IMG/VR virus record: IMGVR_UViG_3300043119_000127 | Location: 1 to 28,747 of that record | Length of the DNA: 28,747 nt | Strand: one strand, 5' to 3' | Origin: a virus | Shown: one piece after another, positions 15,879-21,924 of the stretch | How the letters are laid out: every line of letters begins with the position of its first letter | How positions within the stretch are numbered: the stretch's first letter is position 1 | Notes under the pieces: generated by a model | What the model saw: only the letters and a program-made list of their open reading frames with translations | Told to the model about the DNA's origin: nothing | Databases searched by the model: none | Position numbers and translations under genes: made by a program

Positions 15879-15939
15879 AGTGAAAATCTCAAGGGGGCGG
15901 GAGCTTTTGTTCCTGCTCCTCTCTCACTTTTCTTTTTTT
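15879..15939 (+). terminator. Strong Rho-independent terminator after the RNA polymerase unit
   Basis: A 12-base-pair GC-rich stem, 15893-15904 with 15909-15920, has four G-U pairs and the tetraloop TTTT. It is followed by TTTTCTTTTTTT (15928-15939). An outer pair of arms, AGTGA (15879-15883) and TCACT (15924-15928), can extend it. A separate 6-base stem (CCTCTT 15856-15861, AAGAGG 15872-15877) lies just upstream. It ends the fibre-polymerase transcript before the zinc-ribbon and capsid genes. Confidence 0.75.
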
Positions 15940-15954
15940 ATCTGAAAGAACATA

Positions 15955-16101
15955 ATGACTCGTGATTATACTTACTTCTCTGGTTGTACATGTCCTTCTT
16001 GTAAAAGAGGTAAACTAAAAGAAAAAACAATTTGGGATAAATTAGAAGTTTATCTTGTTTGTTCTGATTGTAATTTTAGAGTTAAATACTCTCTCAAATA
16101 G
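15955..16101 (+). CDS. Zinc-ribbon mini-protein (48 aa)
   Basis: Reads MTRDYTYFSGCTCPSCKRGK then a basic/aromatic middle and YLVCSDCNFRVKYSLK. Four cysteines, CPSC (13, 16) and CSDC (36, 39), form a classic treble/zinc ribbon of about 30 residues, with an extra Cys at 11. Such mini zinc ribbons occur as free-standing nucleic-acid or protein-binding adaptors; this one is unassigned. It starts 15 bases after the terminator T-run with a GAAAG ribosome site, so it is the first gene of the next unit or is reached by read-through. It sits between the polymerase and the capsid genes. A role as transcription factor is only a guess. Confidence 0.68.
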   Translation: MTRDYTYFSGCTCPSCKRGKLKEKTIWDKLEVYLVCSDCNFRVKYSLK

Positions 16102-16111
16102 GTTTTAAAAA

Positions 16112-16267
16112 ATGAAATTAAAAGAATTCAAAGAATGGTTTGCTGACTTTGCTAATGGTGTTCCTGTTGAAGGTACTAATTCAAGCCAGTGGAAAAAACT
16201 AGTTACTACTGTTAACTCTCTAGAAGTAGAAGTTGTTAAAGCTCCTGCTAAAGAAGTTACTAAGTAA
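16112..16267 (+). CDS. Small protein of unknown function (51 aa)
   Basis: Begins MKLKEFKEWFADFANGV, an amphipathic basic helix, and continues SSQWKKLVTTVNSLEVEVVK with a Lys/Ala-rich end (APAKEVTK). It starts 10 bases after the zinc-ribbon stop. A weak ribosome site precedes it. Composition (Lys-rich ends, Ala/Pro/Lys tail) and codon use match the surrounding phage genes, which supports it being real. I do not recognise a family. Its helix start resembles small phage proteins ahead of scaffold genes, but no function can be given. Confidence 0.5.
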   Translation: MKLKEFKEWFADFANGVPVEGTNSSQWKKLVTTVNSLEVEVVKAPAKEVTK

Positions 16268-16382
16268 AAGAGATAGTCTACGCCACATTCAGACTCTAAA
16301 TAAGTGGTGCTTAAAAATCTATTGTTGTACCTTTAGATTTACAAATAACTTAATGCTGTGCAAAAAAGGAAATAACTAAACT
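16268..16382 (+). promoter_or_regulatory. Hairpin-rich leader before the scaffold/capsid genes
   Basis: This 115-base gap is the longest non-coding stretch with no gene. It has three inverted repeats: TAGTCT (16274-16279) with AGACT (16291-16295); TAAG (16301-16304) with CTTA (16310-16313); and AAATCTA (16315-16321) with TAGATTT (16334-16340), a 7-base-pair stem. None is followed by a T-run. An AAGGA ribosome site at 16366-16370 serves the scaffold gene. No convincing host sigma-70 promoter is visible. The region is the natural place for a strong late promoter. The first hairpin shares its arms with the one at 1417. Confidence 0.4.
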
Positions 16383-17069
16383 ATGACTGACTCAAACGAC
16401 GATAATAATCTCGATAACAACGAAGACAATAATGATACCAACGCTGACGGTAAAGACCTCTCTCAAAAGAGAGCTTCTCTTGCTGAAGAGCATCAAGCTC
16501 TATTGAAGCAATTGGTAGCTGATGAGCTTAAGCAAATGAAGACTAACGTCGACAAGGCTTACAAGAAGATGGATGAGTTAACTCGCGAAAACACTCGTCT
16601 AAAGGAAGATGCTCAATCAAAGCAGCGTAAACAGCTTGAGGACGAAGGAAAACACTTCGAAGCTGCTAAGCTAACTATCGCAGAACTACAAGAACGTGAA
16701 AAGATTCTTAATGAGAAACTAACTTCGATTACTCGTGATCGTGAACTAGATCGTCATCTAGCTTCTTTTGATTTTCGTAACGACTTCGCTCGTGAAACTG
16801 CTTTTAAAACTATCCTCCCTGAACTTGTCCAAGATGAAGACGGCTCATGGGTTCACAAGTCCGGTGCTAGTATTAATGACTATCTAAAGGCTTTCGCTAA
16901 AGATCCTAACAAGGATTTCCTCTTTAAACCTAAAGAAAACTCAGGTGCTGGTTCAAATAGCAACAAGAGTTCTGCAAGTACAGCTCGTCCAAAGAAACTC
17001 TCTGGACTAACTACAGAAGAACTACTTCAACTAGCTGATTCCGGTAAACTCGGCTCAATGACTTTTTAA
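16383..17069 (+). CDS. Capsid scaffolding protein (228 aa)
   Basis: Located directly before the major capsid gene, as scaffolds are. The N-terminal 25 residues are almost all Asp/Asn/Glu; residues about 28-125 are a long charged heptad-type helix (LLKQLVADELKQMKTNVDK...RENTRLKEDAQ...KLTIAELQEREKILNEKL). A folded middle (RELDRHLASFDFRNDFARET...SWVHKSGASINDYLKAFA) follows, then a Ser/Asn linker and a C-terminal RPKKLSGLTTEELLQLADSG helix, the usual capsid-binding end. Scaffolds direct coat assembly and leave or are degraded on maturation. No protease motif is seen. Length and order fit well; the family name is uncertain. Confidence 0.8.
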   Translation: MTDSNDDNNLDNNEDNNDTNADGKDLSQKRASLAEEHQALLKQLVADELKQMKTNVDKAYKKMDELTRENTRLKEDAQSKQRKQLEDEGKHFEAAKLTIAELQEREKILNEKLTSITRDRELDRHLASFDFRNDFARETAFKTILPELVQDEDGSWVHKSGASINDYLKAFAKDPNKDFLFKPKENSGAGSNSNKSSASTARPKKLSGLTTEELLQLADSGKLGSMTF

Positions 17070-17101
17070 AAGTCTTTACAAAACTATAAGGTACAACAAA
17101 A

Positions 17102-18193
17102 ATGGCTATTAATCATACTAACTTTCAAAACGTTGCAGTAGCAATCTCTGCTTATGCTGACGAAGCTTGGACCGAAGAAAAGCGTATCAACTCAACTGGG
17201 ATGGTCGGCGCTTCAATGGAAATCGACACTACTGGCGAAGGCTTTGCCGGTCAGATGCGTTGGTACAAGCCATTGTCTGCAACCATCAACAATGCTTCTC
17301 TAAGCTCTGCTTCAGATGGTACTTTCTCAAGCATTTCAACTGATATTGCTAACTACATCAAAAACGCTCGTACTATTGGTGCAGAGCAAGTCAATCTACA
17401 GCGCATTGTTTCACAGCAGGACGGCCTAGCTTTCTTTGCTCGTAACTTTGCTCAGTCACGCGCTCAAGACGAGCACACTGCTGTTCTAAACAGCCTAAAA
17501 GGTGTTGCTGCTTCTGAAGTAGCTCTCGGTGCTGGTGTTGTTGATTTCGACACTGTTCCTTCAGGTTCAGTCGGTGCTTTCATTGACATTAACGCTGCTG
17601 GTGCTTTTGGTACCGCTGCTACTACCACAGGTACTTCTCGTAAGCTAATTGATGCTTCACAAGCCGGTGCAGCTCGTGGCGAACGGTTGTTCCGCGCTAT
17701 GGGTATGTTCTTCAAAGACTACGAGCCCGATTATGTCTATATGGTAACTTCACCTGAAGTTCTATCAGATCTACGTGCTGCTAACTTAATCGACCAAGAT
17801 CGTGTACGTGACGGTAACCTAGACTTCCAAACCATTTTCGGTGGTAAGTTCCGTCTAGTTCTATCACGCGCTGCTCAAGGTAACCTTGGTGCTTCAGCTA
17901 ATGTTAATGACTATTCAACCAAGACTACTTTCATTGTCAAGCCAGGCGCTATTGCTTTCAGCGAAATCGCTATGCCAGTACCAACAGAAGTCTTCCGTAA
18001 TGCTGCTAGCTATGCTGGTGGTGGTTCAACTGCTATTTGGTATCGTTATGGCTTCGTCACTCATCCAATGGGTTACGACTGGACTGGCGCTACCAACAAC
18101 TTCGCTACCAACACTACTCTTGGTACTGCTGCTTCTTGGACTCGTACTGTAGATCCTCTAAATCTAGGTATTCTCCCAATTCTACACGCCTAA
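17102..18193 (+). CDS. Major capsid protein (363 aa)
   Basis: Forms the icosahedral shell. Identification is by position (after the scaffold, before connectors), length (363 aa, usual for HK97-fold coats) and composition: Ala/Gly/Asn rich, no cysteine, with a conserved-looking centre YEPDYVYMVTSPEVLSDLR and FQTIFGGKFRLVLSRAA, which corresponds to the peripheral-domain beta/alpha pattern of coat proteins. The N-terminus (AVAISAYADEAWTEEKRINS) resembles coats with an N-arm that is not cleaved. Codon use is distinct: 14 of 21 Leu codons are CTA, as expected for a selected, very highly expressed gene. No strong terminator follows, so transcription can continue into the connector genes. Confidence 0.85.
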   Translation: MAINHTNFQNVAVAISAYADEAWTEEKRINSTGMVGASMEIDTTGEGFAGQMRWYKPLSATINNASLSSASDGTFSSISTDIANYIKNARTIGAEQVNLQRIVSQQDGLAFFARNFAQSRAQDEHTAVLNSLKGVAASEVALGAGVVDFDTVPSGSVGAFIDINAAGAFGTAATTTGTSRKLIDASQAGAARGERLFRAMGMFFKDYEPDYVYMVTSPEVLSDLRAANLIDQDRVRDGNLDFQTIFGGKFRLVLSRAAQGNLGASANVNDYSTKTTFIVKPGAIAFSEIAMPVPTEVFRNAASYAGGGSTAIWYRYGFVTHPMGYDWTGATNNFATNTTLGTAASWTRTVDPLNLGILPILHA

Positions 18194-18226
18194 TTTGTGT
18201 AGTAAAATTTAACTCAAGGAGGCATC

Positions 18227-18727
18227 ATGGCACTAACACTCTTTCAAAATTCTTATTTAGCATCAGCTGACGACTATCTAGCAGATAACCCTTATTGGGA
18301 AGAAGCAACTGATGATCAAAAAGAGCAAGCCTTAGTTGATGCAACCCGAATTCTAGACCAAAATGAATGGATTGGGGCGGCGGTTTCGCCGTCTCAGTCT
18401 CTAGGTTGGCCTAGAGCTAAACTTAGTTTTTTTGATCCTGTTCTTTCTCTCTCTGTTCCTTGCGAACAAGGAGAAGTCCCTATTAGACTACAAAAAGCTA
18501 CAGCCTACTTAGCTTTACATTTGTTAAAATATCCTTCGGTAAATAAAGGTTATGAGCAAAACTATAACTCTGTAACTATTGGTCCTATTTCTTTAACTAA
18601 TACAGACAGCAATAATGGTTCACTAGTTCGAGTACCTACAGTACCTGGCGAAATTACAAAGCTTATTTCTCCTTTAATCTTTGGACAAGGCTCTATTGCT
18701 CAAGGAAATTGGTGGAGGTCTAACTGA
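18227..18727 (+). CDS. Head-tail connector/adaptor, DnaT-like domain type (166 aa)
   Basis: First gene after the coat, with a perfect AAGGAGG ribosome site at 18216-18222. Reads NSYLASADDYLADNPYW...DDQKEQALVDATRILDQNEWIG...SLGWPRAKLSF then VPIRLQKATAYLALHLLKYP. The pattern 'YlsxxxAdxYxxxR...W...sdxxKexALxxATxxLD...W.G......q.L.WPR' is that of the phage adaptor family often annotated 'DnaT-like ssDNA-binding domain', equivalent to HK97 gp6/SPP1 gp15-type connectors that dock on the portal. The DnaT name reflects database history, not function. A single-base overlap joins it to the next gene. Confidence 0.75.
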   Translation: MALTLFQNSYLASADDYLADNPYWEEATDDQKEQALVDATRILDQNEWIGAAVSPSQSLGWPRAKLSFFDPVLSLSVPCEQGEVPIRLQKATAYLALHLLKYPSVNKGYEQNYNSVTIGPISLTNTDSNNGSLVRVPTVPGEITKLISPLIFGQGSIAQGNWWRSN

Positions 18728-19062
18728 TGGGTCTTACACAAACTGTAGAGTCTGCGGTAGATAAGGCTTTTTTAGCTGCTGATGATCTTGTAAAAACAGG
18801 CGTCTTATCTGAAGAAACTGCAACAGGTTTTAATTTCAGTACAGGCTCGCTTATTTCTGATGAAGCACTCTACTCTGTAGATTTCATTGAAACTAGTTCT
18901 GTATTAGATAAAGATCTGAATATTGTAAAAGAATTAGTCATTCGGACTAAAGACTTAGATGGTTCAAGATATTCTACTATTACTTTTGAAAATAAAACTT
19001 TTCGATTTGAAAAAATAGAAGAGTATCCTGGCATTACTTTGTTAACTGTTAGGAGTGTATAA
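18727..19062 (+). CDS. Probable head closure (stopper) protein (111 aa)
   Basis: Lies in the standard place between the adaptor and the tail terminator, with one-base overlaps on both sides (ATGGG... / TAATG). An N-terminal helical segment (VESAVDKAFLAADDLVKTGV) is followed by a beta domain (VLDKDLNIVKELVIRTKDLD...TITFENKTFRFEKIEEYPGITLLTVRSV). This is the general architecture of HK97 gp7/SPP1 gp16-type closure proteins. The similarity is by position and fold pattern; no signature motif is visible. Confidence 0.6.
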   Translation: MGLTQTVESAVDKAFLAADDLVKTGVLSEETATGFNFSTGSLISDEALYSVDFIETSSVLDKDLNIVKELVIRTKDLDGSRYSTITFENKTFRFEKIEEYPGITLLTVRSV

Positions 19063-19454
19063 TGTTTGAAGAAATCATTGACACTTTCTACTCGTTACCT
19101 CAGAATAACTTACTAGCAAATTTGCCCATTTATCCGGCTGATTACAAAGGAACTATTTTAAGTGTTCCTTTTTTAAAGTTGAACGTAATAACTGGTAAAG
19201 CAAATCAATTTGCCTATAGAGATAACAAACTCGTTACTGGTCTCGTCGTAGTAAGTATTTATTATCCGGCTGGTGCTGGTCAAAAGCAACCCTCTACTAT
19301 CTCATCTTCTTTAGATACTGTATTTCAAAATAAACTATTAGCTTATAGTATTCAAACTAATGTAAGTTCATTACAATTCATGGGTCCAGATCCTGATGAT
19401 TCAACTCTTTCAAGGGCAGACTACTCTGTACCTTTTTCATACTTTGGAGAATAA
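19062..19454 (+). CDS. Probable tail terminator/completion protein (130 aa)
   Basis: The product starts FEEIIDTFYSLPQNNLLANL and has YPADYKGTILSVPFLKLNVI, then GLVVVSIYYPAGAGQKQPSTI and FSYFGE at the end. A short helix, a beta strand with 'VSIYYPAGxG', and a C-terminal hairpin is the pattern of gpU/gp17-type tail terminators that cap the tube and join it to the head. It lies directly before the tail tube genes, as expected. The next gene begins 3 bases after its stop. Confidence 0.68.
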   Translation: MFEEIIDTFYSLPQNNLLANLPIYPADYKGTILSVPFLKLNVITGKANQFAYRDNKLVTGLVVVSIYYPAGAGQKQPSTISSSLDTVFQNKLLAYSIQTNVSSLQFMGPDPDDSTLSRADYSVPFSYFGE

Positions 19455-19457
19455 CTA

Positions 19458-20045
19458 ATGGCATATCCTACTTCTATTTCAGCAGCACAGTATTCTGCGC
19501 TAGCTGTTTCTAGAGTAGCTGTCCCAACCACGCTTACTGAAGCTACCCTAAAAGCAAACTTTTCAGGTTCAACTACTTCAGGCGCACGTGGTGATTACGT
19601 AGAAATTAAGAATATTCGTGACATGCCAGCTTTTGGTACCCCCGCTAATATCGTTAAAGTTCCCGTATATGGACAAGCTCAAACTCAATCTATTGGTGCT
19701 CAATCTGACGCACCTGATCTAGAACTATCAATTAACTTCGTAGCTGACGACTGGGCTAAAGTCAATTCAACCTTTGGTAATCCCTCAGGTTCATCTGCTG
19801 GCACAGGTACTCTCGGCGATGCTGTCGCCGATGGCGTAGCAAAAGTATTTCAGTTCGCTCTTCTACCTGCTAAGCCTACTAGTCTCAATGCTCTAGTTGG
19901 TGGTGTTGGTACTGTTCCTAATGCGCTTATCTACTTCGTAGGTAAAATGGAATCTCTACTGATTACTCCTTCTCGTGATGATGCCTCCACTGCTACTGTG
20001 GCACTGTCAATTCAGTCTGATTTCTATGGCCCCTATACCGTATAA
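19458..20045 (+). CDS. Major tail tube protein, copy 1 (195 aa)
   Basis: Forms the hexameric rings of the tail tube. Starts MAYPTSISAAQYSALAVSR and contains NIRDMPAFGTPANIVKVPVY, SDAPDLELSINFVADDWAKV, GDAVADGVAKVFQFALLPAKP and the C-terminal GKMESLLITPSRDD/STATVALSIQSDFYGPY. The central segment, a loop between beta strands and the final strand pair, matches siphovirus tube proteins. Next to an almost identical second copy. Position between tail terminator and assembly chaperone is standard. Copy 1 has an insertion of about 11 residues (SGSTTSGARGDY region and STFGNPSGSSAG) relative to copy 2. Which copy is the main tube component cannot be read from the sequence. Confidence 0.83.
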   Translation: MAYPTSISAAQYSALAVSRVAVPTTLTEATLKANFSGSTTSGARGDYVEIKNIRDMPAFGTPANIVKVPVYGQAQTQSIGAQSDAPDLELSINFVADDWAKVNSTFGNPSGSSAGTGTLGDAVADGVAKVFQFALLPAKPTSLNALVGGVGTVPNALIYFVGKMESLLITPSRDDASTATVALSIQSDFYGPYTV

Positions 20046-20057
20046 GGAACAATAAAT

Positions 20058-20636
20058 ATGGCATATCCTACCTCTATCTCAGCTGCTCAGTATTCTGCGC
20101 TAGCTGTTTCTCGTCTAGCAGTACCTGCTACTATTAATGAAGCTAACCTAAAAACAAACTTTGCTACTACCAGTAACTTTGTTGAAATTCAAAACATTCG
20201 CGACATGCCAGCTTTCGGTACTCCTGCGAATATCGTTAAAGTTCCTGTTTATGGCCAAGCACAGACCCAGTCAATTGGTGCTCAGTCAGATGCTCCTGAC
20301 TTAGAGTTGTCAATTAACTTTGTTCCTTCACTTTGGGCAAAGAATGGTGCAGCTTTCTCTGCTACAGGTACTCTCGGCGATGCTGTTTCTGATGGCGTGG
20401 CTAAAGTATTCCAGTTCGCACTACTTCCAGCTAAACCTCCTGCTCTAACAACTGCGCTAACAGCGGGTGTTGGTGGTACTACAGCTGCCCCAATTCCGAA
20501 TGCTCTTATCTATTTCGTTGGTAAGATGGAATCACTCTTAATCACTCCTTCACGTGATGACGCTTCAACCGCTACTGTGGCACTGTCAATTCAGTCAGAC
20601 TTTTATGGTCCTTATACTTTGACCGCTACTAGCTAA
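20058..20636 (+). CDS. Major tail tube protein, copy 2 (192 aa)
   Basis: Paralogue of the preceding gene, 12 bases downstream. Segments from NIRDMPAFGTPANIVKVPVY to the PDLELSINFV strand and the last 40 residues (IYFVGKMESLLITPSRDD...SDFYGPYT) are identical or nearly so. It differs in three loops: a shorter first loop, a variable middle (PSLWAKNGAAFSATG) and an inserted Ala/Thr/Gly loop (LTAGVGGTTAAPIP). Short identical DNA runs (for example 20 bases around CAGTATTCTGCGCTAGCTG) sit among synonymous differences, so the duplication is not recent but the copies may exchange sequence. A hairpin follows the stop. The two copies could make a mixed tube, or one could form a specialised ring. Confidence 0.82.
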   Translation: MAYPTSISAAQYSALAVSRLAVPATINEANLKTNFATTSNFVEIQNIRDMPAFGTPANIVKVPVYGQAQTQSIGAQSDAPDLELSINFVPSLWAKNGAAFSATGTLGDAVSDGVAKVFQFALLPAKPPALTTALTAGVGGTTAAPIPNALIYFVGKMESLLITPSRDDASTATVALSIQSDFYGPYTLTATS

Positions 20637-20643
20637 CAATGGT

Positions 20644-20661
20644 AGCCCCTTTCGAGGGGCT
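20644..20661 (+). terminator. Hairpin with TTCG tetraloop after the tail tube genes
   Basis: Arms AGCCCCT (20644-20650) and AGGGGCT (20655-20661) enclose the very stable tetraloop TTCG. Only TT follows, so it is a weak terminator by itself. It may instead stabilise the 3' end of the abundant tail tube mRNA or be an RNase processing site. Its position directly after the two highly expressed tube genes fits either role. Confidence 0.5.
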
Positions 20662-20681
20662 TCCCTCATCAGGATATAACA

Positions 20682-20906
20682 ATGAATAAACCATTTTCAA
20701 ATGATTATGTTGTAAAAGAAACGCTAAAGCACATGCAAGCGTCTATTGCTATTTCAACACAAAAAACAATCGCTAGACTACAAGAGTTTCAAGGTCAACC
20801 AGAAAAAATGAAAGAGATTATGGCTACACTGTCTAATCTAGGACGTTTAAATTCTATGATTGAGTCGATTCGCGAAAATAATACAGATATTTTAGGAAAA
20901 GAATAA
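20682..20906 (+). CDS. Small helical tail-region protein (74 aa)
   Basis: Entirely helical-looking: FSNDYVVKETLKHMQASIAI, TQKTIARLQEFQGQPEKM, LSNLGRLNSMIESIRENN. It has no cysteine, signal or membrane segment. It starts with an AGGAT site after the tetraloop hairpin and ends 2 bases before the tail chaperone gene. I do not recognise a family. Its location between tube and chaperone genes suggests a tail assembly or tape-measure-associated helper. Confidence 0.55.
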   Translation: MNKPFSNDYVVKETLKHMQASIAISTQKTIARLQEFQGQPEKMKEIMATLSNLGRLNSMIESIRENNTDILGKE

Positions 20907-20907
20907 T

Positions 20908-21255
20908 ATGAAAAATCTTCTAAAAATTAAACTACCAACTAAAAAGTATAACTTTATGGGACAAAAGGACTCTGTAGAGATCCGTAAACTTTCTGCTCAA
21001 GAAGTTTTAGATTTCCAGACCTATGTTAAGTCTATTTCTGCTAAAGATGAAAAAGCTGAACAAGATGCTGATGCTGGACTTTCTGTTCAATTCTATTTAA
21101 TTCGAAAAACAGTAGAAGGTGCAGAAGATATCACCGATGCAGAACTAAAGAGTTTTCCACTAGAAGATCTTTCAAGACTTACAGAAGAAATTTTAAAGTA
21201 CTCAGGACTTGATACTAGTAAGACTGAGGGAAACGACTCACCAACGAAGAAGTAA
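20908..21255 (+). CDS. Tail assembly chaperone, gpG-type (115 aa)
   Basis: The short, zero-frame product of a G/GT pair. It begins MKNLLKIKLPTKKYNFMGQK, then EIRKLSAQEVLDFQTYVKSI, a charged helix with AEQDADAGLSVQFYLIRKTV and DAELKSFPLEDLSRLTEEIL, ending in SKTEGNDSPTKK. This matches the phage lambda gpG class: a mixed domain that binds the tape measure protein, followed by a short tail. The lambda pair is made in a fixed ratio by -1 frameshifting. Here the slippery heptamer GGGAAAC lies at 21228-21234, 19 bases before the zero-frame stop. It acts in the cytoplasm and is not in the virion. Confidence 0.83.
   Translation: MKNLLKIKLPTKKYNFMGQKDSVEIRKLSAQEVLDFQTYVKSISAKDEKAEQDADAGLSVQFYLIRKTVEGAEDITDAELKSFPLEDLSRLTEEILKYSGLDTSKTEGNDSPTKK
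21228..21234 (+). promoter_or_regulatory. -1 ribosomal frameshift site GGGAAAC
   Basis: The heptamer is in the correct phase (G GGA AAC) for a tandem slip into GGG AAA. Lambda uses GGGAAAG at the same place in its G gene. The -1 frame is closed by TGA at 21225-21227 just upstream and open from 21228 to 21566. A 10-base-pair stem (21252-21261 with 21266-21275, loop ATGA, two G-U pairs) begins 17 bases after the heptamer and overlaps the zero-frame stop. The spacing is longer than usual, so it may or may not help. Confidence 0.82.
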
Positions 21256-21566
21256 GTTACTATGAAGTAGCTTATCATCTTAAGAAGACAGTAACAGAAA
21301 TAAAAGAGTTGCCTTATGAAGAAGTTTTAGGTTGGTTTGAATTCTTTGATAGATTCCCACCAGAGTGGAGAGCAGATCGTAGAGCAGCTATTATTTCAAT
21401 GTCTATGGCAGGAGATAAAGTTAAACCTGAAGATCTGTTTGATTCCTTAAGAGTAATTAAAGATCAGATGAACAAAGTTAATTCTGAAACAGCTAGTGTA
21501 AGCTCAAGATTTGTTGATAGATTTAAACACTTATTCACAGAAAAGGTAGATTTTATCAATGATTAA
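21234..21566 (+). CDS. gpT-type extension, expressed as a -1 frameshift fusion with the gpG-type chaperone
   Basis: The T part has no ATG near its start; only a TTG at 21309 could open it. Entering from GGGAAAC gives RLTNEEVSYYEVAYHLKKTV, TEIKELPYEEVLGWFEFF and PPEWRADRRAAIISMSMAGD, the layout of lambda gpT-type domains (an EF-like helix pair, then PxEWRADxR). The fusion spans 20908-21234 and 21234-21566, 109 plus 110 residues, 219 in total. In lambda the T domain recruits the tube protein to the tape-measure-bound chaperone. It overlaps the next gene by 8 bases. Confidence 0.8.
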   Translation, partial: RLTNEEVSYYEVAYHLKKTVTEIKELPYEEVLGWFEFFDRFPPEWRADRRAAIISMSMAGDKVKPEDLFDSLRVIKDQMNKVNSETASVSSRFVDRFKHLFTEKVDFIND

Positions 21567-21870
21567 AACAAGAATAGTCTTTGATAGACATGCTTTAGAA
21601 AAACAAGTAGCTAACGAAGTTTTAAAAGAAGTTAATGATATAAGTAACCTAATCTTATATGAATTGAAACTTCAAACGCCAGTTGATACAGGTGAAGCAA
21701 GAGCTTCCTGGACTAAACACATGGAGAAAGATAAGCTAGTTCTTGAAAATGATGAAAACTATATTTTTTATGTAAACAGTGGAACTTCTAGAATTGCTCC
21801 TAGAAATTTTATCGAAAGAGTATGTTTACAATTCGGAAAAGCAGCAGGGCCAGTAGCCTTGCTAAAATAA
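21559..21870 (+). CDS. HK97 gp10-like head-tail/tail completion protein (103 aa)
   Basis: The segments LQTPVDTGEARASWTKHM (residues 39-56) and YVNSGTSRIAPRNFIERV (71-88) are the hallmark of the HK97-gp10/lambda gpZ-like family ('TPVDTGxxRxSW ... LexGTSRxaPxxFxxp'). Members complete the tail end that meets the head. In most siphoviruses the gene lies among the connectors, before the tube gene; here it lies between the chaperones and the tape measure. It overlaps the frameshift product by 8 bases, so it is coupled to it. A strong terminator follows. Confidence 0.75.
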   Translation: MIKTRIVFDRHALEKQVANEVLKEVNDISNLILYELKLQTPVDTGEARASWTKHMEKDKLVLENDENYIFYVNSGTSRIAPRNFIERVCLQFGKAAGPVALLK

Positions 21871-21880
21871 TCAATACTAC

Positions 21881-21913
21881 GCCCCATGATTTTATATTGT
21901 GGGGCATTTTTTT
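21881..21913 (+). terminator. Rho-independent terminator before the tape measure gene
   Basis: Arms GCCCCA (21881-21886) and TGGGGC (21900-21905) enclose a 13-base AT-rich loop, and ATTTTTTT follows at 21906-21913. The AGGAGG ribosome site of the tape measure gene starts directly at 21914, so termination and the next gene's translation signal are contiguous. Confidence 0.78.
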
Positions 21914-21924
21914 AGGAGGCCTAA

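Noticed and set aside
16268-16382. Host sigma-70 promoter in the scaffold leader
   Set aside because: TTGTTG/TTGTAC-like and TACAAA/TAACTT-like boxes exist but with poor spacing; in AT-rich sequence such matches are expected.
18182-18202. Hairpin CTACAC...GTGTAG over the capsid stop as a terminator
   Set aside because: Only 6 base pairs with a 9-base loop and no T-run; AT-rich sequence follows. I could not support a terminator like the one T7 has after its capsid gene.
17464-18270. Alternative frames within and after the major capsid gene
   Set aside because: They overlap the coat or connector genes in other frames, are rich in Leu/Ser artefacts and have no ribosome sites.
21309-21566. Independent gene starting at TTG 21309
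   Set aside because: A weak start without a good ribosome site; the frame is open back to a GGGAAAC slippery site in the correct phase, so a frameshift fusion explains it better.
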